Positions 54,189 to 62,496 of a DNA stretch of 64,000 nt are shown here, piece after piece. Position 1 is the first letter of the stretch. Each line of letters opens with the position of its first letter. A model generated the notes under the pieces. It made no database searches and was not told the origin of the DNA. It worked only from the letters and a program-made list of their open reading frames with translations. Made by a program: the position numbers and the translations under genes. The stretch lies in assembly GCA_963840725.1 (NCBI GenBank), contig CAWIZY010000016.1, forward strand, positions 434,001-498,000. The letters run 5' to 3'. This DNA comes from CAVWDU01 sp963840725 (GTDB lineage: Bacteria > Pseudomonadota > Gammaproteobacteria > Pseudomonadales > Halieaceae).

Positions 54189-55475
54189 CTAAGTACCTGA
54201 ACGGTGGGGGGCGTCGATAAAAATAGCCCGGAAATCGTTGACGTTTGTGTCAGTGGGGCCGGTGACCACCAGATCCCCAAGCGCCTCAAAAAAACTCCAG
54301 GCATCGTTGTTCTGCAGGTAGGCGTCGGGGTCCAGACCTCGCTCCCTGGCACGCTGCAAAGTGCTCGCGTCAATAAAGCTGCCGGCATTGTTCTCACTGC
54401 CGTCGATGCCGTCGGTGTCGCAGGCCATTGCGCTGATCCCGCCTTCACCGGCCAGGTTAATGGCCATACCCAGGGCGAACTCCGTATTCGGCCCACCGCG
54501 GCCAGTGCCCTTGAGCGACACCGTCGTCTCTCCGCCAGAAAGGATCACACAGGGTGGGTTTATCGGCTGCCCATGGAATCTGGCCTGACGCGCAATTGCA
54601 GCAAAAGCTTTCCCGACTTCCCTGGACTCGCCTTCCACCGAATCGGCCAGAATAATTGCACCAACCCCCTCACTCTCTGCCTGCCTGGCCGCGGCAAGCA
54701 GGGATACCTGAGGGCCAGCGATAATATGCACTTCATTACGCGCGAAAATCGCGTCACCCGGCTTCGGGGTATCGGCCAAAGGGCTGTCAAGAAACGTGCG
54801 GATGCTGTCAGGAATTTGCAGGTCGTATCGCCGGATAATCTCCCGCGCCTGCTCAGCAGTGCTCGGATCCGGGACCGTTGGCCCGGAGGCTATGGCCTCC
54901 GGGTCATCGCCGGGCACATCAGAAATTAACAAGGTGACGACTTGCGCCGGGTAACAGGCGGCGGCCAAGCGGCCACCTTTGATAGCTGAAACGTGCTTGC
55001 GCACGATGTTGATCTCCGCAATCGGAGCGCCGCTGGCTAGTAGCCGCTGGTTGAGATACTGCTTCTCTACCAGGCTGATACCGTCGCCGGGCAAGGGCAG
55101 AAGGGCGGAACCGCCCCCGGAGATCAAGCACAAGACCAGATCATCGGCCGTCAGCCCGGCGCACAAATCCAACATGCGCGAGGCGGCCACCTCACCTGCC
55201 CGATCCGGGACCGGGTGAGAGGCCTCCACGACTTCAATGCGACCACAGTCGCGGTATTGCCCATAGCGAGTAACCACCAGGCCGCTCATCTCTGCAGACC
55301 ATCGGCTGTCCACCACCTCGGCCATTGCAGCCGCCGCTTTACCGGCACCGATAACCACAGTGCGGCCTCGGGGTGGGGGCGGTAGAAACGCGGGCAAAAC
55401 CTGTTCGGGCTGTGCGGCCAAAACGGCCGCCTCAAAAAGCCTTAACAGAAATGCCCGGGTGTCATTCACTGGCAT
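54189..55475 (-). CDS. Glycerate 2-kinase (MOFRL family, TtuD/GckA-like)
   Basis: A 428-residue kinase that phosphorylates D-glycerate at C2. N-terminal VVIGAGKAAAAMAEVVD, LVLCLISGGGSALLPLPGDG and the C-terminal MOFRL domain (CVILSGGETTVSLKGTGRGG, NTEFALGMAI, ACDTDGIDGSENNAG) are clear. Older annotations call such proteins hydroxypyruvate reductase. Glyoxylate or serine-cycle genes are not visible nearby. Start at 55475. Confidence 0.92.
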   Translation of the reverse strand: MPVNDTRAFLLRLFEAAVLAAQPEQVLPAFLPPPPRGRTVVIGAGKAAAAMAEVVDSRWSAEMSGLVVTRYGQYRDCGRIEVVEASHPVPDRAGEVAASRMLDLCAGLTADDLVLCLISGGGSALLPLPGDGISLVEKQYLNQRLLASGAPIAEINIVRKHVSAIKGGRLAAACYPAQVVTLLISDVPGDDPEAIASGPTVPDPSTAEQAREIIRRYDLQIPDSIRTFLDSPLADTPKPGDAIFARNEVHIIAGPQVSLLAAARQAESEGVGAIILADSVEGESREVGKAFAAIARQARFHGQPINPPCVILSGGETTVSLKGTGRGGPNTEFALGMAINLAGEGGISAMACDTDGIDGSENNAGSFIDASTLQRARERGLDPDAYLQNNDAWSFFEALGDLVVTGPTDTNVNDFRAIFIDAPHRSGT

Positions 55476-55548
55476 CTGACTCGCTACTGCTCTGTCATCA
55501 CTAATCTTTCACTGCTGCGCCTGTTTTCAGCTGACAGCAGTGAAGCGA

Positions 55549-56121
55549 TCAACCCTCGAACGCCTTACGAGGGCTGGATACGCCGTCGGACTTTTCACCT
55601 TTGAGGTAAGCGAGCATGGTGTCGGCATCCGAGACTTCAAACGGGTCGGACGGGCAGTTGTCCCCAAATTCGGGCTCCTTGAACAGCTTTGTGACCTTGC
55701 CGTCCTCTACCAGCATCGAGTACCGCCAGGAGCGCATGCCAAAGCCAACATTGGTCTTTTCTACCAGCATACCCATCTTGCGGGTAAATTCACCGTTGCC
55801 ATCAGGCAGCAGGTAAATATTCTTGTTGTCCACGCTCTTGCCCCACTGGTACATCACGAAGGCATCGTTGACCGAGACACAGATAATCGCGTCTACGCCC
55901 TGCGCCTTGAACTCTTCAAACAGCTCGTCGTAACGCGGCAGATGGTTGGATGAGCAGGTCGGCGTGAAGGCACCAGGCAGTGAAAAAACAACTACTTTTT
56001 TGCCGGCAAACAGGTCGGCAGTGGTCTTGTCTTCCCAGCGGAACGGGTTGCTCCCCTCAACGGATTCATCTCTGACCCGGGTCTTGAAAGTCACATCTGG
56101 TACACGATCGTTCGTTGTCAT
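55549..56121 (-). CDS. Peroxiredoxin 5-like thiol peroxidase
   Basis: A 190-residue Prx5-type peroxiredoxin. The peroxidatic cysteine is in VVVFSLPGAFTPTCSSNHLP (about Cys55); FVMYQWGKSVDNKN and FGMRSWRYSMLVEDGKVTK are typical of the family. A possible second Cys (about 157 in GDNCPSDPFEVSD) may help in resolution. It would use glutathione or glutaredoxin to reduce peroxides. No glutaredoxin domain is fused. Confidence 0.92.
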   Translation of the reverse strand: MTTNDRVPDVTFKTRVRDESVEGSNPFRWEDKTTADLFAGKKVVVFSLPGAFTPTCSSNHLPRYDELFEEFKAQGVDAIICVSVNDAFVMYQWGKSVDNKNIYLLPDGNGEFTRKMGMLVEKTNVGFGMRSWRYSMLVEDGKVTKLFKEPEFGDNCPSDPFEVSDADTMLAYLKGEKSDGVSSPRKAFEG

Positions 56122-56305
56122 AACTGGCTCCTTGGTTCCCTATTAAACTCTACAGACTGCCACACTGTGATTGGCACTCATCACCAGCCCGCATCATAGG
56201 CGACCCACTGCCCCGCGGAAATCGGTTTTTTCGAATCATGTTGTTCGGTTTTATCGATTGATCTCGCAACCGCAGGCATTTGTCAGGGGGAGAAAGTGGA
56301 CGCGT

Positions 56306-57244
56306 CTACCGGCCCAGGTTGCGACTGGCCCGCATATACAGAAACTGGAGCGCCAGAGAAGCCCCGGCCAGTGCCGTAATATCGGCATGGTCGTAGGCGG
56401 GAGAAACTTCTACCACGTCAAATCCGAGAATATTGAGATCGGCGATGCCCTGCAATATGCGCAGTGCACGTGAGCTACTGAGCCCCCCAACCACCGGTGT
56501 CCCGGTGCCGGGGGCGAAGGCGGGGTCAAGGCAATCGATATCAAAGGTCAGATAAGTCGGTCTTGCCCCCACCCGTTCACGAATGGCAGCGACGGTCGCG
56601 GCAACAGTTTGCTCATTCGCCTGATGGGCATCGATGACCGCAAAACCATGGTCCTCGCGCGTATAGTCCGTGCGGATACCAATCTGAATGGAATGGGCCG
56701 GGTCGATAAGGCCCTCCCGCGGCGCGCGGAAAAACATACTGCCATGATTGTACGCGCTGCCCTCATCGTAGGTGTCGGTGTGTGCGTCAAAATGAATCAG
56801 CGCCAGCTTACCGTGGCTTTTGGCATGGCCGCGCAGCAGGGGAAGCGTTACAAAATGATCGCCCCCCAGACTGATCAGGGTTTTGCCCGCGCCAGCAATG
56901 CGCGAACTGTGCGTCTCCACTGCGGTGAGCATGCCTTCGCTGTCGCCCCAGGGGAAATCGATATCACCATAGTCCAAAGCCTGAAGGCGATCGGCCAGGG
57001 CAAATCGCCAGGGCCAGCGGCTATCCTCCCACCGCAGATTGGCACTGGCCTGCCGGATGGCACTGGGGCCGCTGCGAGTGCCAGCCCGGCCACTGGTAGC
57101 CAGGTCATAGGGCACGCCCATGATCACTGCATCCAGCGCCGCATCACTGAGGTCACGACTCATGGGCAAGCCCATGAAACTGTAGACATTGGCATACATG
57201 GATAGATCTTGGCCGGGAAACTGTTCAGTCAACTGTTCGGACAT
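56306..57244 (-). CDS. speB: Agmatinase-like ureohydrolase
   Basis: A 312-residue binuclear manganese enzyme. Metal motifs: SLGGDHFVTLP, ALIHFDAHTDT and LTFDIDCLDPAFAPGTGTPV, in the usual order. SpeB splits agmatine to putrescine and urea; guanidinobutyrase and similar ureohydrolases share these motifs. It lies just downstream of the glutamine-synthetase-like gene in a polyamine set, which favours agmatine. Gap to that gene is about 66 bp. Confidence 0.85.
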   Translation of the reverse strand: MSEQLTEQFPGQDLSMYANVYSFMGLPMSRDLSDAALDAVIMGVPYDLATSGRAGTRSGPSAIRQASANLRWEDSRWPWRFALADRLQALDYGDIDFPWGDSEGMLTAVETHSSRIAGAGKTLISLGGDHFVTLPLLRGHAKSHGKLALIHFDAHTDTYDEGSAYNHGSMFFRAPREGLIDPAHSIQIGIRTDYTREDHGFAVIDAHQANEQTVAATVAAIRERVGARPTYLTFDIDCLDPAFAPGTGTPVVGGLSSSRALRILQGIADLNILGFDVVEVSPAYDHADITALAGASLALQFLYMRASRNLGR

Positions 57245-57310
57245 AGACTGGTCCTGATGTCAGCGGCCGCCGTGCAGCACAAAGCTGCCGCTTCAGCGGT
57301 TTGCTTCGGG

Positions 57311-58657
57311 TTACAGTGAGGCATCGTATTCCAGTGGTGTCACCTGGCGATCAAACTCGGCCAGCTCCTGGCGCTTTATCAGGCTATAGACCTCCTGGAA
57401 ACCCGCGCCCATGTAGTCGCGAATAAACGCTGAGTTTTCAAATCGTGCCAGTGCGTCGGGCAAATAGCGCGGCAGCGAGTCAGCGAGCTGCTCGTAAGCG
57501 TTACCCTCTATGGGCTCCGGCGCCTCCAGTTGCTCCTCGATACCATAAATCATGCCCGCGAGCACGGCGGCCATCACCAGATGGGGGTGGGCATCGGCGC
57601 CGGCGACACGGTGCTCTATGCGCGTTGCCGACGGAACATCCGTGGGCACCCTGACCGATACGGTGCGGTTTTCGTAGCCCCAGGTCGGGGCCAGGGGAGC
57701 GTGGGATCCGAGCTGAAAGCGCCGGTAGGAATTGACATTCGGCGCAAACAACAACATGCAATCTCCCATGGTGGCCAGGCATCCGGCAATGGCCTGGCGC
57801 AACAGCGCTGTGCCCACGGGGGTGCCATCGTCAAACAGATTGCGACCGAGCTCATCGACGAGACTGCAGTGAATGTGCATGCCATTGCCGGCAAGATCAC
57901 CGTAGGGCTTGGCCATAAACGTCGCCCGCATGCCCTGCTGTCTCGCCACTGCGCGAATTGCCCGCTGTAACATCACCGCCTGGTCGGCGGCCAGCAAGGC
58001 GTCGGCGCAGTGGTTCAGGTTAATTTCGTACTGGGAGGGGCCCGCCTCCTTGATCAAGGTATCGATGGGCAAACCCTGCACCTGACAGGCGTCGGCTATG
58101 CCGTGCATCAACTCGGATTGTTCCTCCATGGTTTCCAGACAGTAGGTTTGCCCACTTGCCAGGCTTCCCCCTACTCGATCACCCTGACTGTGCTGCGGCC
58201 GGCCGAGCTCGTCGTCCTCTGCCTCGAACAGATGAAACTCCATCTCGCTGGCCATCACCGGAATCATGCCCTGGGACTCTATGCGCCGGGCGAGACGCTG
58301 GAGCAAAAACCGGGCATCGTAGGCACAGGGCGTGCCATCCACCTCCAGCATGGAAATGAGGACCTGGGCGGTGGGCCGGGCTGACCAGGGTGCTCGGGCG
58401 AGGGTGCGCAGATCGGCCTGACAGAGCCCGTCTGCATCCCCCCCTTCAAACACCAGGGCCTCGACATCCCGACCCCAGACATCGAATGCCAGGGTACTCA
58501 GCGGCAGCTTTAGTCCCCCTTTGACCAGCTTGCCGATCTTGTCGCGGGTCACCCACTTGCCGCGAAATCCACCGGCAAGGTCGGGGAGAATAATTTCAAA
58601 CAGCTCAATATCCGGATTAGCCTCCAGAAACGCCTCCAGCAGCTGGTCTGGCTCCAT
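57311..58657 (-). CDS. Glutamine synthetase-like gamma-glutamylpolyamine synthetase
   Basis: A 448-residue GS-family protein. Catalytic-domain motifs: MASEMEFHLFEAEDDEL (metal site), GPSQYEINLNHCADAL, ATFMAKPYGDLAGNGMHIHC (split as FMAKPYGDLAGNGMHIH) and YENRTVSVRVPTDVPSATRI. Members such as PuuA/SpuI ligate glutamate to putrescine, the first step of gamma-glutamylation. The ATG at 58657 has AAGGAG 8 nt upstream and is preferred over 58735. Divergent from the aminotransferase gene. Confidence 0.85.
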   Translation of the reverse strand: MEPDQLLEAFLEANPDIELFEIILPDLAGGFRGKWVTRDKIGKLVKGGLKLPLSTLAFDVWGRDVEALVFEGGDADGLCQADLRTLARAPWSARPTAQVLISMLEVDGTPCAYDARFLLQRLARRIESQGMIPVMASEMEFHLFEAEDDELGRPQHSQGDRVGGSLASGQTYCLETMEEQSELMHGIADACQVQGLPIDTLIKEAGPSQYEINLNHCADALLAADQAVMLQRAIRAVARQQGMRATFMAKPYGDLAGNGMHIHCSLVDELGRNLFDDGTPVGTALLRQAIAGCLATMGDCMLLFAPNVNSYRRFQLGSHAPLAPTWGYENRTVSVRVPTDVPSATRIEHRVAGADAHPHLVMAAVLAGMIYGIEEQLEAPEPIEGNAYEQLADSLPRYLPDALARFENSAFIRDYMGAGFQEVYSLIKRQELAEFDRQVTPLEYDASL

Positions 58658-58818
58658 GATGAACACTCCTTGGCTGTCATCCACCACTTTAGGGGTAATC
58701 CCCTCCTCGGGCGAATGTGCGACACTATTTAACAACGACCCGCCGGTTTAAGCCAGACCCCCCAAAGGGGTACTCTTTCAGCCAGGGGCGACACCCTGTC
58801 GATATGGAGACCATTGTC

Positions 58819-60243
58819 ATGAATAAGCCCGTCCCGGTACCCGATCTGCGCAAACTGGATCGCGCCCATCACCTGCACCCGTTCACCGACCTGAAAAGCC
58901 ACGCCAAGACTGGCGGCCGCATCGTCTCTCGAGCGGAACATATCTACATTTTTGACGACAAGGGCAACCGCATGCTGGACGGCATGTCGGGGCTCTGGTG
59001 CTGCAACCTCGGATACAGCCAGCAACGTATTGTCGAGGCGGTCTATGCGCAGATGCAGGAACTGCCGTATTACAATAATTTTTTCAAATGCTCCAACCAG
59101 CCGGCTGCCGAGCTGGCTCAGGCGCTGGCGGAGGTCACCCCCCGTCAGTTCAAGCATGTTTTCTTCACCAACTCCGGCTCCGAAGCAAACGACACCAACC
59201 TGCGTCTGGTGCATCGGTATTACGACCTGTTGGGCAAGCCCGAGAAATCACTGATCATCAGCCGCAAAAATGCCTACCATGGGAGCACCATCGCCGCGTC
59301 CTCTCTGGGCGGCATGAGTGCCATGCACGAACAGACCCGGGGTCTGGGTTACGTTCATCACATCAACCAGCCACACTGGTTCGAAAACGCCCACGAAAAC
59401 GAGAGCCCCGACGACTTCGGCATCAGAGTGGCAAGGGAACTGGAGGAGAAGATCGACGAACTGGGGGAGCACCGGGTTGCCGCCTTTATCGCCGAGCCCG
59501 TGCAGGGTGCCGGCGGCGTCATCATACCCCCCGACACCTACTGGCCAGAGATCCAGCGCATCTGCGATGAGCGCGATATTCTGTTGATTGCCGACGAGGT
59601 TATCTGCGGCTTCGGGAGAACCGGCAAGTGGTTTGGCAGCGAAACCTATGGCATCAAGCCGGATTTGATGACCTTCGCCAAGGCCGTGACCAATGGTTAT
59701 ATGCCCCTGGGTGGCGTGATGGTCGGCAAGAAGCTCGTCGACGTGCTGCTCAAGCACGATGGCGAATTCAACCACGGCCTGACCTACTCGGGCCACCCCG
59801 CAGCCTGTGCAGCAGGGCTGGAAACCCTGCGCATACTCCGAGAAGGTGACATCATCTCCTATGCCGCTGATAACATTGCGCCGCATTTTCAGTCGCGCTT
59901 ACAGGAATTGAGCGATCATCGCATCGTGGGTCAGGTCCGCGGCCAGGGCATGTTTGCAGCGGTCGAACTGGTCCGTGACAAAGGCTCCCGCGAAAAACTG
60001 GCGCCGGATTCCGCAGCAGCCGTGTACTGCCGTGACCGGGCTAATGCGAGAGGGTTGATGGTCCGCCAGACCGGGGACGCCATGATCACTGCGCCACCGC
60101 TGGTTTGCAGTATCGAGGAGATAGACCAACTGGTTGACACCCTGAAACAGGCGCTGGACCAGACCGCCAAGCACTACGGCGTCAACAAGCCGCGAGTGGC
60201 CGGTGCCGCAAAAAAAGCCAAAGCGGCCAGCAAGAAAAAATAG
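58819..60243 (+). CDS. spuC: Putrescine-type class III aminotransferase (SpuC-like)
   Basis: A 474-residue omega-transaminase; SpuC moves the amino group of putrescine to pyruvate. Motifs: GLWCCNLGYSQQRI, FTNSGSEANDTNLRLVHRYY (PLP phosphate), GKNAYHGSTIAASSLGGMS-type text (RKNAYHGSTIAAS), IADEVICGFGRTGKWFG (Asp) and LMTFAKAVTNGYMPLGGVMV (Schiff-base Lys). The C-terminal 20 residues form a Lys/Ala tail. ATG at 58819 follows GGAG by 9 nt. Divergent from the polyamine synthetase gene, pointing to a shared regulator. Confidence 0.87.
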   Translation: MNKPVPVPDLRKLDRAHHLHPFTDLKSHAKTGGRIVSRAEHIYIFDDKGNRMLDGMSGLWCCNLGYSQQRIVEAVYAQMQELPYYNNFFKCSNQPAAELAQALAEVTPRQFKHVFFTNSGSEANDTNLRLVHRYYDLLGKPEKSLIISRKNAYHGSTIAASSLGGMSAMHEQTRGLGYVHHINQPHWFENAHENESPDDFGIRVARELEEKIDELGEHRVAAFIAEPVQGAGGVIIPPDTYWPEIQRICDERDILLIADEVICGFGRTGKWFGSETYGIKPDLMTFAKAVTNGYMPLGGVMVGKKLVDVLLKHDGEFNHGLTYSGHPAACAAGLETLRILREGDIISYAADNIAPHFQSRLQELSDHRIVGQVRGQGMFAAVELVRDKGSREKLAPDSAAAVYCRDRANARGLMVRQTGDAMITAPPLVCSIEEIDQLVDTLKQALDQTAKHYGVNKPRVAGAAKKAKAASKKK

Positions 60244-60291
60244 CGCAGCGACCGCGCTGGCGCCCGGGCATCGCTCTGGCCATGGGCGCGG

Positions 60292-60840
60292 TTAGTCACC
60301 TGTGTCAGTGACAAGAGGGAAGTAATCGTAACGCTGGGCGCCAACACTGGCCTCTAACATCAGCCCACCGCGAACCTGCACGAACAGGGCAACATCCTGC
60401 GAGTAAGCAGGTGTAATGGCCTTGCCTGCGGTGATCGCTGCCACACTCGCCTGGCCTGTGAACTCCAGGCGGCCGCGGCGAAACTGCTCCAGCGCTTCCG
60501 CGCTGCGAAAGAACAGGATACTGCGATAGCCCTGGGCACCCAGATCCACTCCGGCGAAGAACTCCAGCAGCACCACTCTGCCTGTGACCTCACCCTCCTC
60601 ACACAACCATCCATTGCCAAAGGCGCCGCCAAAGCCTGTCCCGGCGCGCAGGGCGGCAGGAAACACCGCATAGCCTGCGGCTTCGGCAAAATAGCGCTGG
60701 AGTTCGCCGCTTTCCTTAAAGGCCGCAATCGCGTGGTCTGTGGCCTCACGAGCTGCCTCGTCGTAGATCACCGGTCGCCAGACGCAGGCAGCACAGCTGA
60801 CCAACAGCAACAGGCTTAGCAGCCACCTCACCGTTTGCAC
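60292..60840 (-). CDS. SYLF (YSC84-like) domain lipoprotein
   Basis: A 182-residue protein with a lipobox (LLLVSCAAC) and a SYLF/YSC84 lipid-binding domain: ELQRYFAEAAGYAVFPAALR, GFGGAFGNGWLCEEGEV, LEFFAGVDLGAQGYRSILF and a final DVALFVQVRGGLMLEASV. The family binds phosphoinositides in eukaryotes; bacterial members are envelope proteins of unknown role. It overlaps the MipA-like gene by 13 bp. Confidence 0.85.
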   Translation of the reverse strand: MQTVRWLLSLLLLVSCAACVWRPVIYDEAAREATDHAIAAFKESGELQRYFAEAAGYAVFPAALRAGTGFGGAFGNGWLCEEGEVTGRVVLLEFFAGVDLGAQGYRSILFFRSAEALEQFRRGRLEFTGQASVAAITAGKAITPAYSQDVALFVQVRGGLMLEASVGAQRYDYFPLVTDTGD

Positions 60841-62267
60841 TCCAGATGGCCACTGAGAACGTCAGAGCCGCCCGCAACATTGTCGAAAATATCGACCCGC
60901 CCGAATACGCCAGAGCGATGCACGATGGTCAGACCGGCGTAGCAATTGCGCCACCAGCTGCGATTGCCCAGCAGATTGCGCAGCGGAAAGTCCAATTGGG
61001 CCTCCAGGTAGTTGAGAAATCGGGAGGTGTTCTCGTCATCCCCCTGTTTGATCTGCTCAACAGCCGATATTTTATCGGCGTAGGAGACGCCGTAACCGAA
61101 GCCATAGCGAAACAGCTCGCGATTGCTCCAGGGCGAATAACCGGTCCCCATCGCCATAAAGTAGGCATTGAGCTCGTAAAAATCTTCTTGCAGGTCATCC
61201 TCCAGACGCCGGTTGACCGAAACCTTGCCCCAGAAATCCGATCGCGGTCCATCCAGTAACAATTTACCTACAGTCACACCGAACAGGTGGGTGTCCACAT
61301 CTTCGTTCCTGCTGATCTGGCCGCGATGAATCTTGTGGAACGTCTCCTGCGCTGTGTAGCCATAGTTGACCCGCCAGCTCCATTCGCCGGCGCGCTGCGG
61401 GTTGTAGCGTGCGGCGAGTTCCCTATCCCTCACACTGCCGAAATTATAGAGGGCGCCGACCATTGCAGAGACAACCAGGTCGTCGTCCACCAGCGGGCTG
61501 TCGGCAGCGTCGTCATCCAGCTGCTCGATGGAGAGGTTGGCATAGAACTGCATCAGCGGGGTCCAGCGGTATGCGGTATTCAGACCGATGCGAGGATGGA
61601 CGGTGGCATCGGGCTGGTAGGGGGCCAAATCCTCCCGGGACTCGGCGTCGGAAACCCCATAATAGTAATTGACCAGGTCGTCATCGCGGTAGACGATGCT
61701 GGCGAAGGGGGACAGCGTCCATGCCCCGGACCGCCAGTCGCGCCGGTAGGTGAGGTCGACTTCAGAGCCCCCGTGACGGTCCAGCGTGTCATGAACCCAG
61801 GACAGGGAGAGCGCGCCCCAATCGCCGTCGATGGTCGCCTTGAGTCCAGCGTCGAGACTTTGCCGACGAGCCTCTACCGTGCTGAAAAACTCATCCTGCT
61901 CTGGCTCCAACCTGTCAAAGCGATATTCGAGAATCGCATCGAGACTGAAATGGTCGCCCTGCAAAAGATGCAGGCCGCCCGCGCTGCCATTGGCAAAGAA
62001 GTGCTCGCCCGAGTAATAGTAAAACGGGAGGATGTCATAGCTGGCCGTGGAGTAGTCGCTGCCGAGATCGTCAATGCCCCGGTAGGGACTGTTGCCAAAG
62101 CGAAAGCCCACACCCAGCTCGATACTGCCTTGCGGGGTATTCAGGCCATGAACTTCGGTGACGGGATTCCCCGCTTGCCCACCCGGACTGGAGAATGCAC
62201 CGGCGAAACCAAGGAAGATGCTGACGCAAAGGGTGCAGGCCCTCGGCGCTCGGTAAAGCCTGGCCAT
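60828..62267 (-). CDS. MipA/OmpV-like outer-membrane barrel, extended
   Basis: A 479-residue protein with a Sec signal (CTLCVSIFLGFAGAFSS). The first about 260 residues follow MipA/OmpV: LGVGFRFGNSPYRGID, YYSGEHFFANGSAGG, GALSLSWVHDTLDRHGGSEV (split) and alternating aromatic beta-strands. MipA family members are normally about 250 long, so the second half is extra and may be another barrel or an enzyme-like domain (NRRLEDDLQEDFYELNAYF). Translation is probably coupled to the SYLF lipoprotein. The 62268-62496 gap upstream has a hairpin (GGCAGGC, 12-nt loop, GCCTGCC) but no gene. Confidence 0.75.
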   Translation of the reverse strand: MARLYRAPRACTLCVSIFLGFAGAFSSPGGQAGNPVTEVHGLNTPQGSIELGVGFRFGNSPYRGIDDLGSDYSTASYDILPFYYYSGEHFFANGSAGGLHLLQGDHFSLDAILEYRFDRLEPEQDEFFSTVEARRQSLDAGLKATIDGDWGALSLSWVHDTLDRHGGSEVDLTYRRDWRSGAWTLSPFASIVYRDDDLVNYYYGVSDAESREDLAPYQPDATVHPRIGLNTAYRWTPLMQFYANLSIEQLDDDAADSPLVDDDLVVSAMVGALYNFGSVRDRELAARYNPQRAGEWSWRVNYGYTAQETFHKIHRGQISRNEDVDTHLFGVTVGKLLLDGPRSDFWGKVSVNRRLEDDLQEDFYELNAYFMAMGTGYSPWSNRELFRYGFGYGVSYADKISAVEQIKQGDDENTSRFLNYLEAQLDFPLRNLLGNRSWWRNCYAGLTIVHRSGVFGRVDIFDNVAGGSDVLSGHLECKR

Positions 62268-62496
62268 CCAGGTCCTCCCAAACCGGCCTACAACACAGGC
62301 TCTGAAGAAAAGTAGCTGAGGTAGTGGAGTCTATATCAGTCCCGATGATTTCCCAAGCAACTCAAAGAAGGCAGGCAAACCACAGGAGAGTCGACGATCG
62401 CGCTGGCAGGCTGATTTTCGCGTGCCTGCCCCCTTCTGCCGAGGCCGTCCACCGCGTAGAATGGTGCTTTCATACTCATTCCATTGCGGGCCACTC

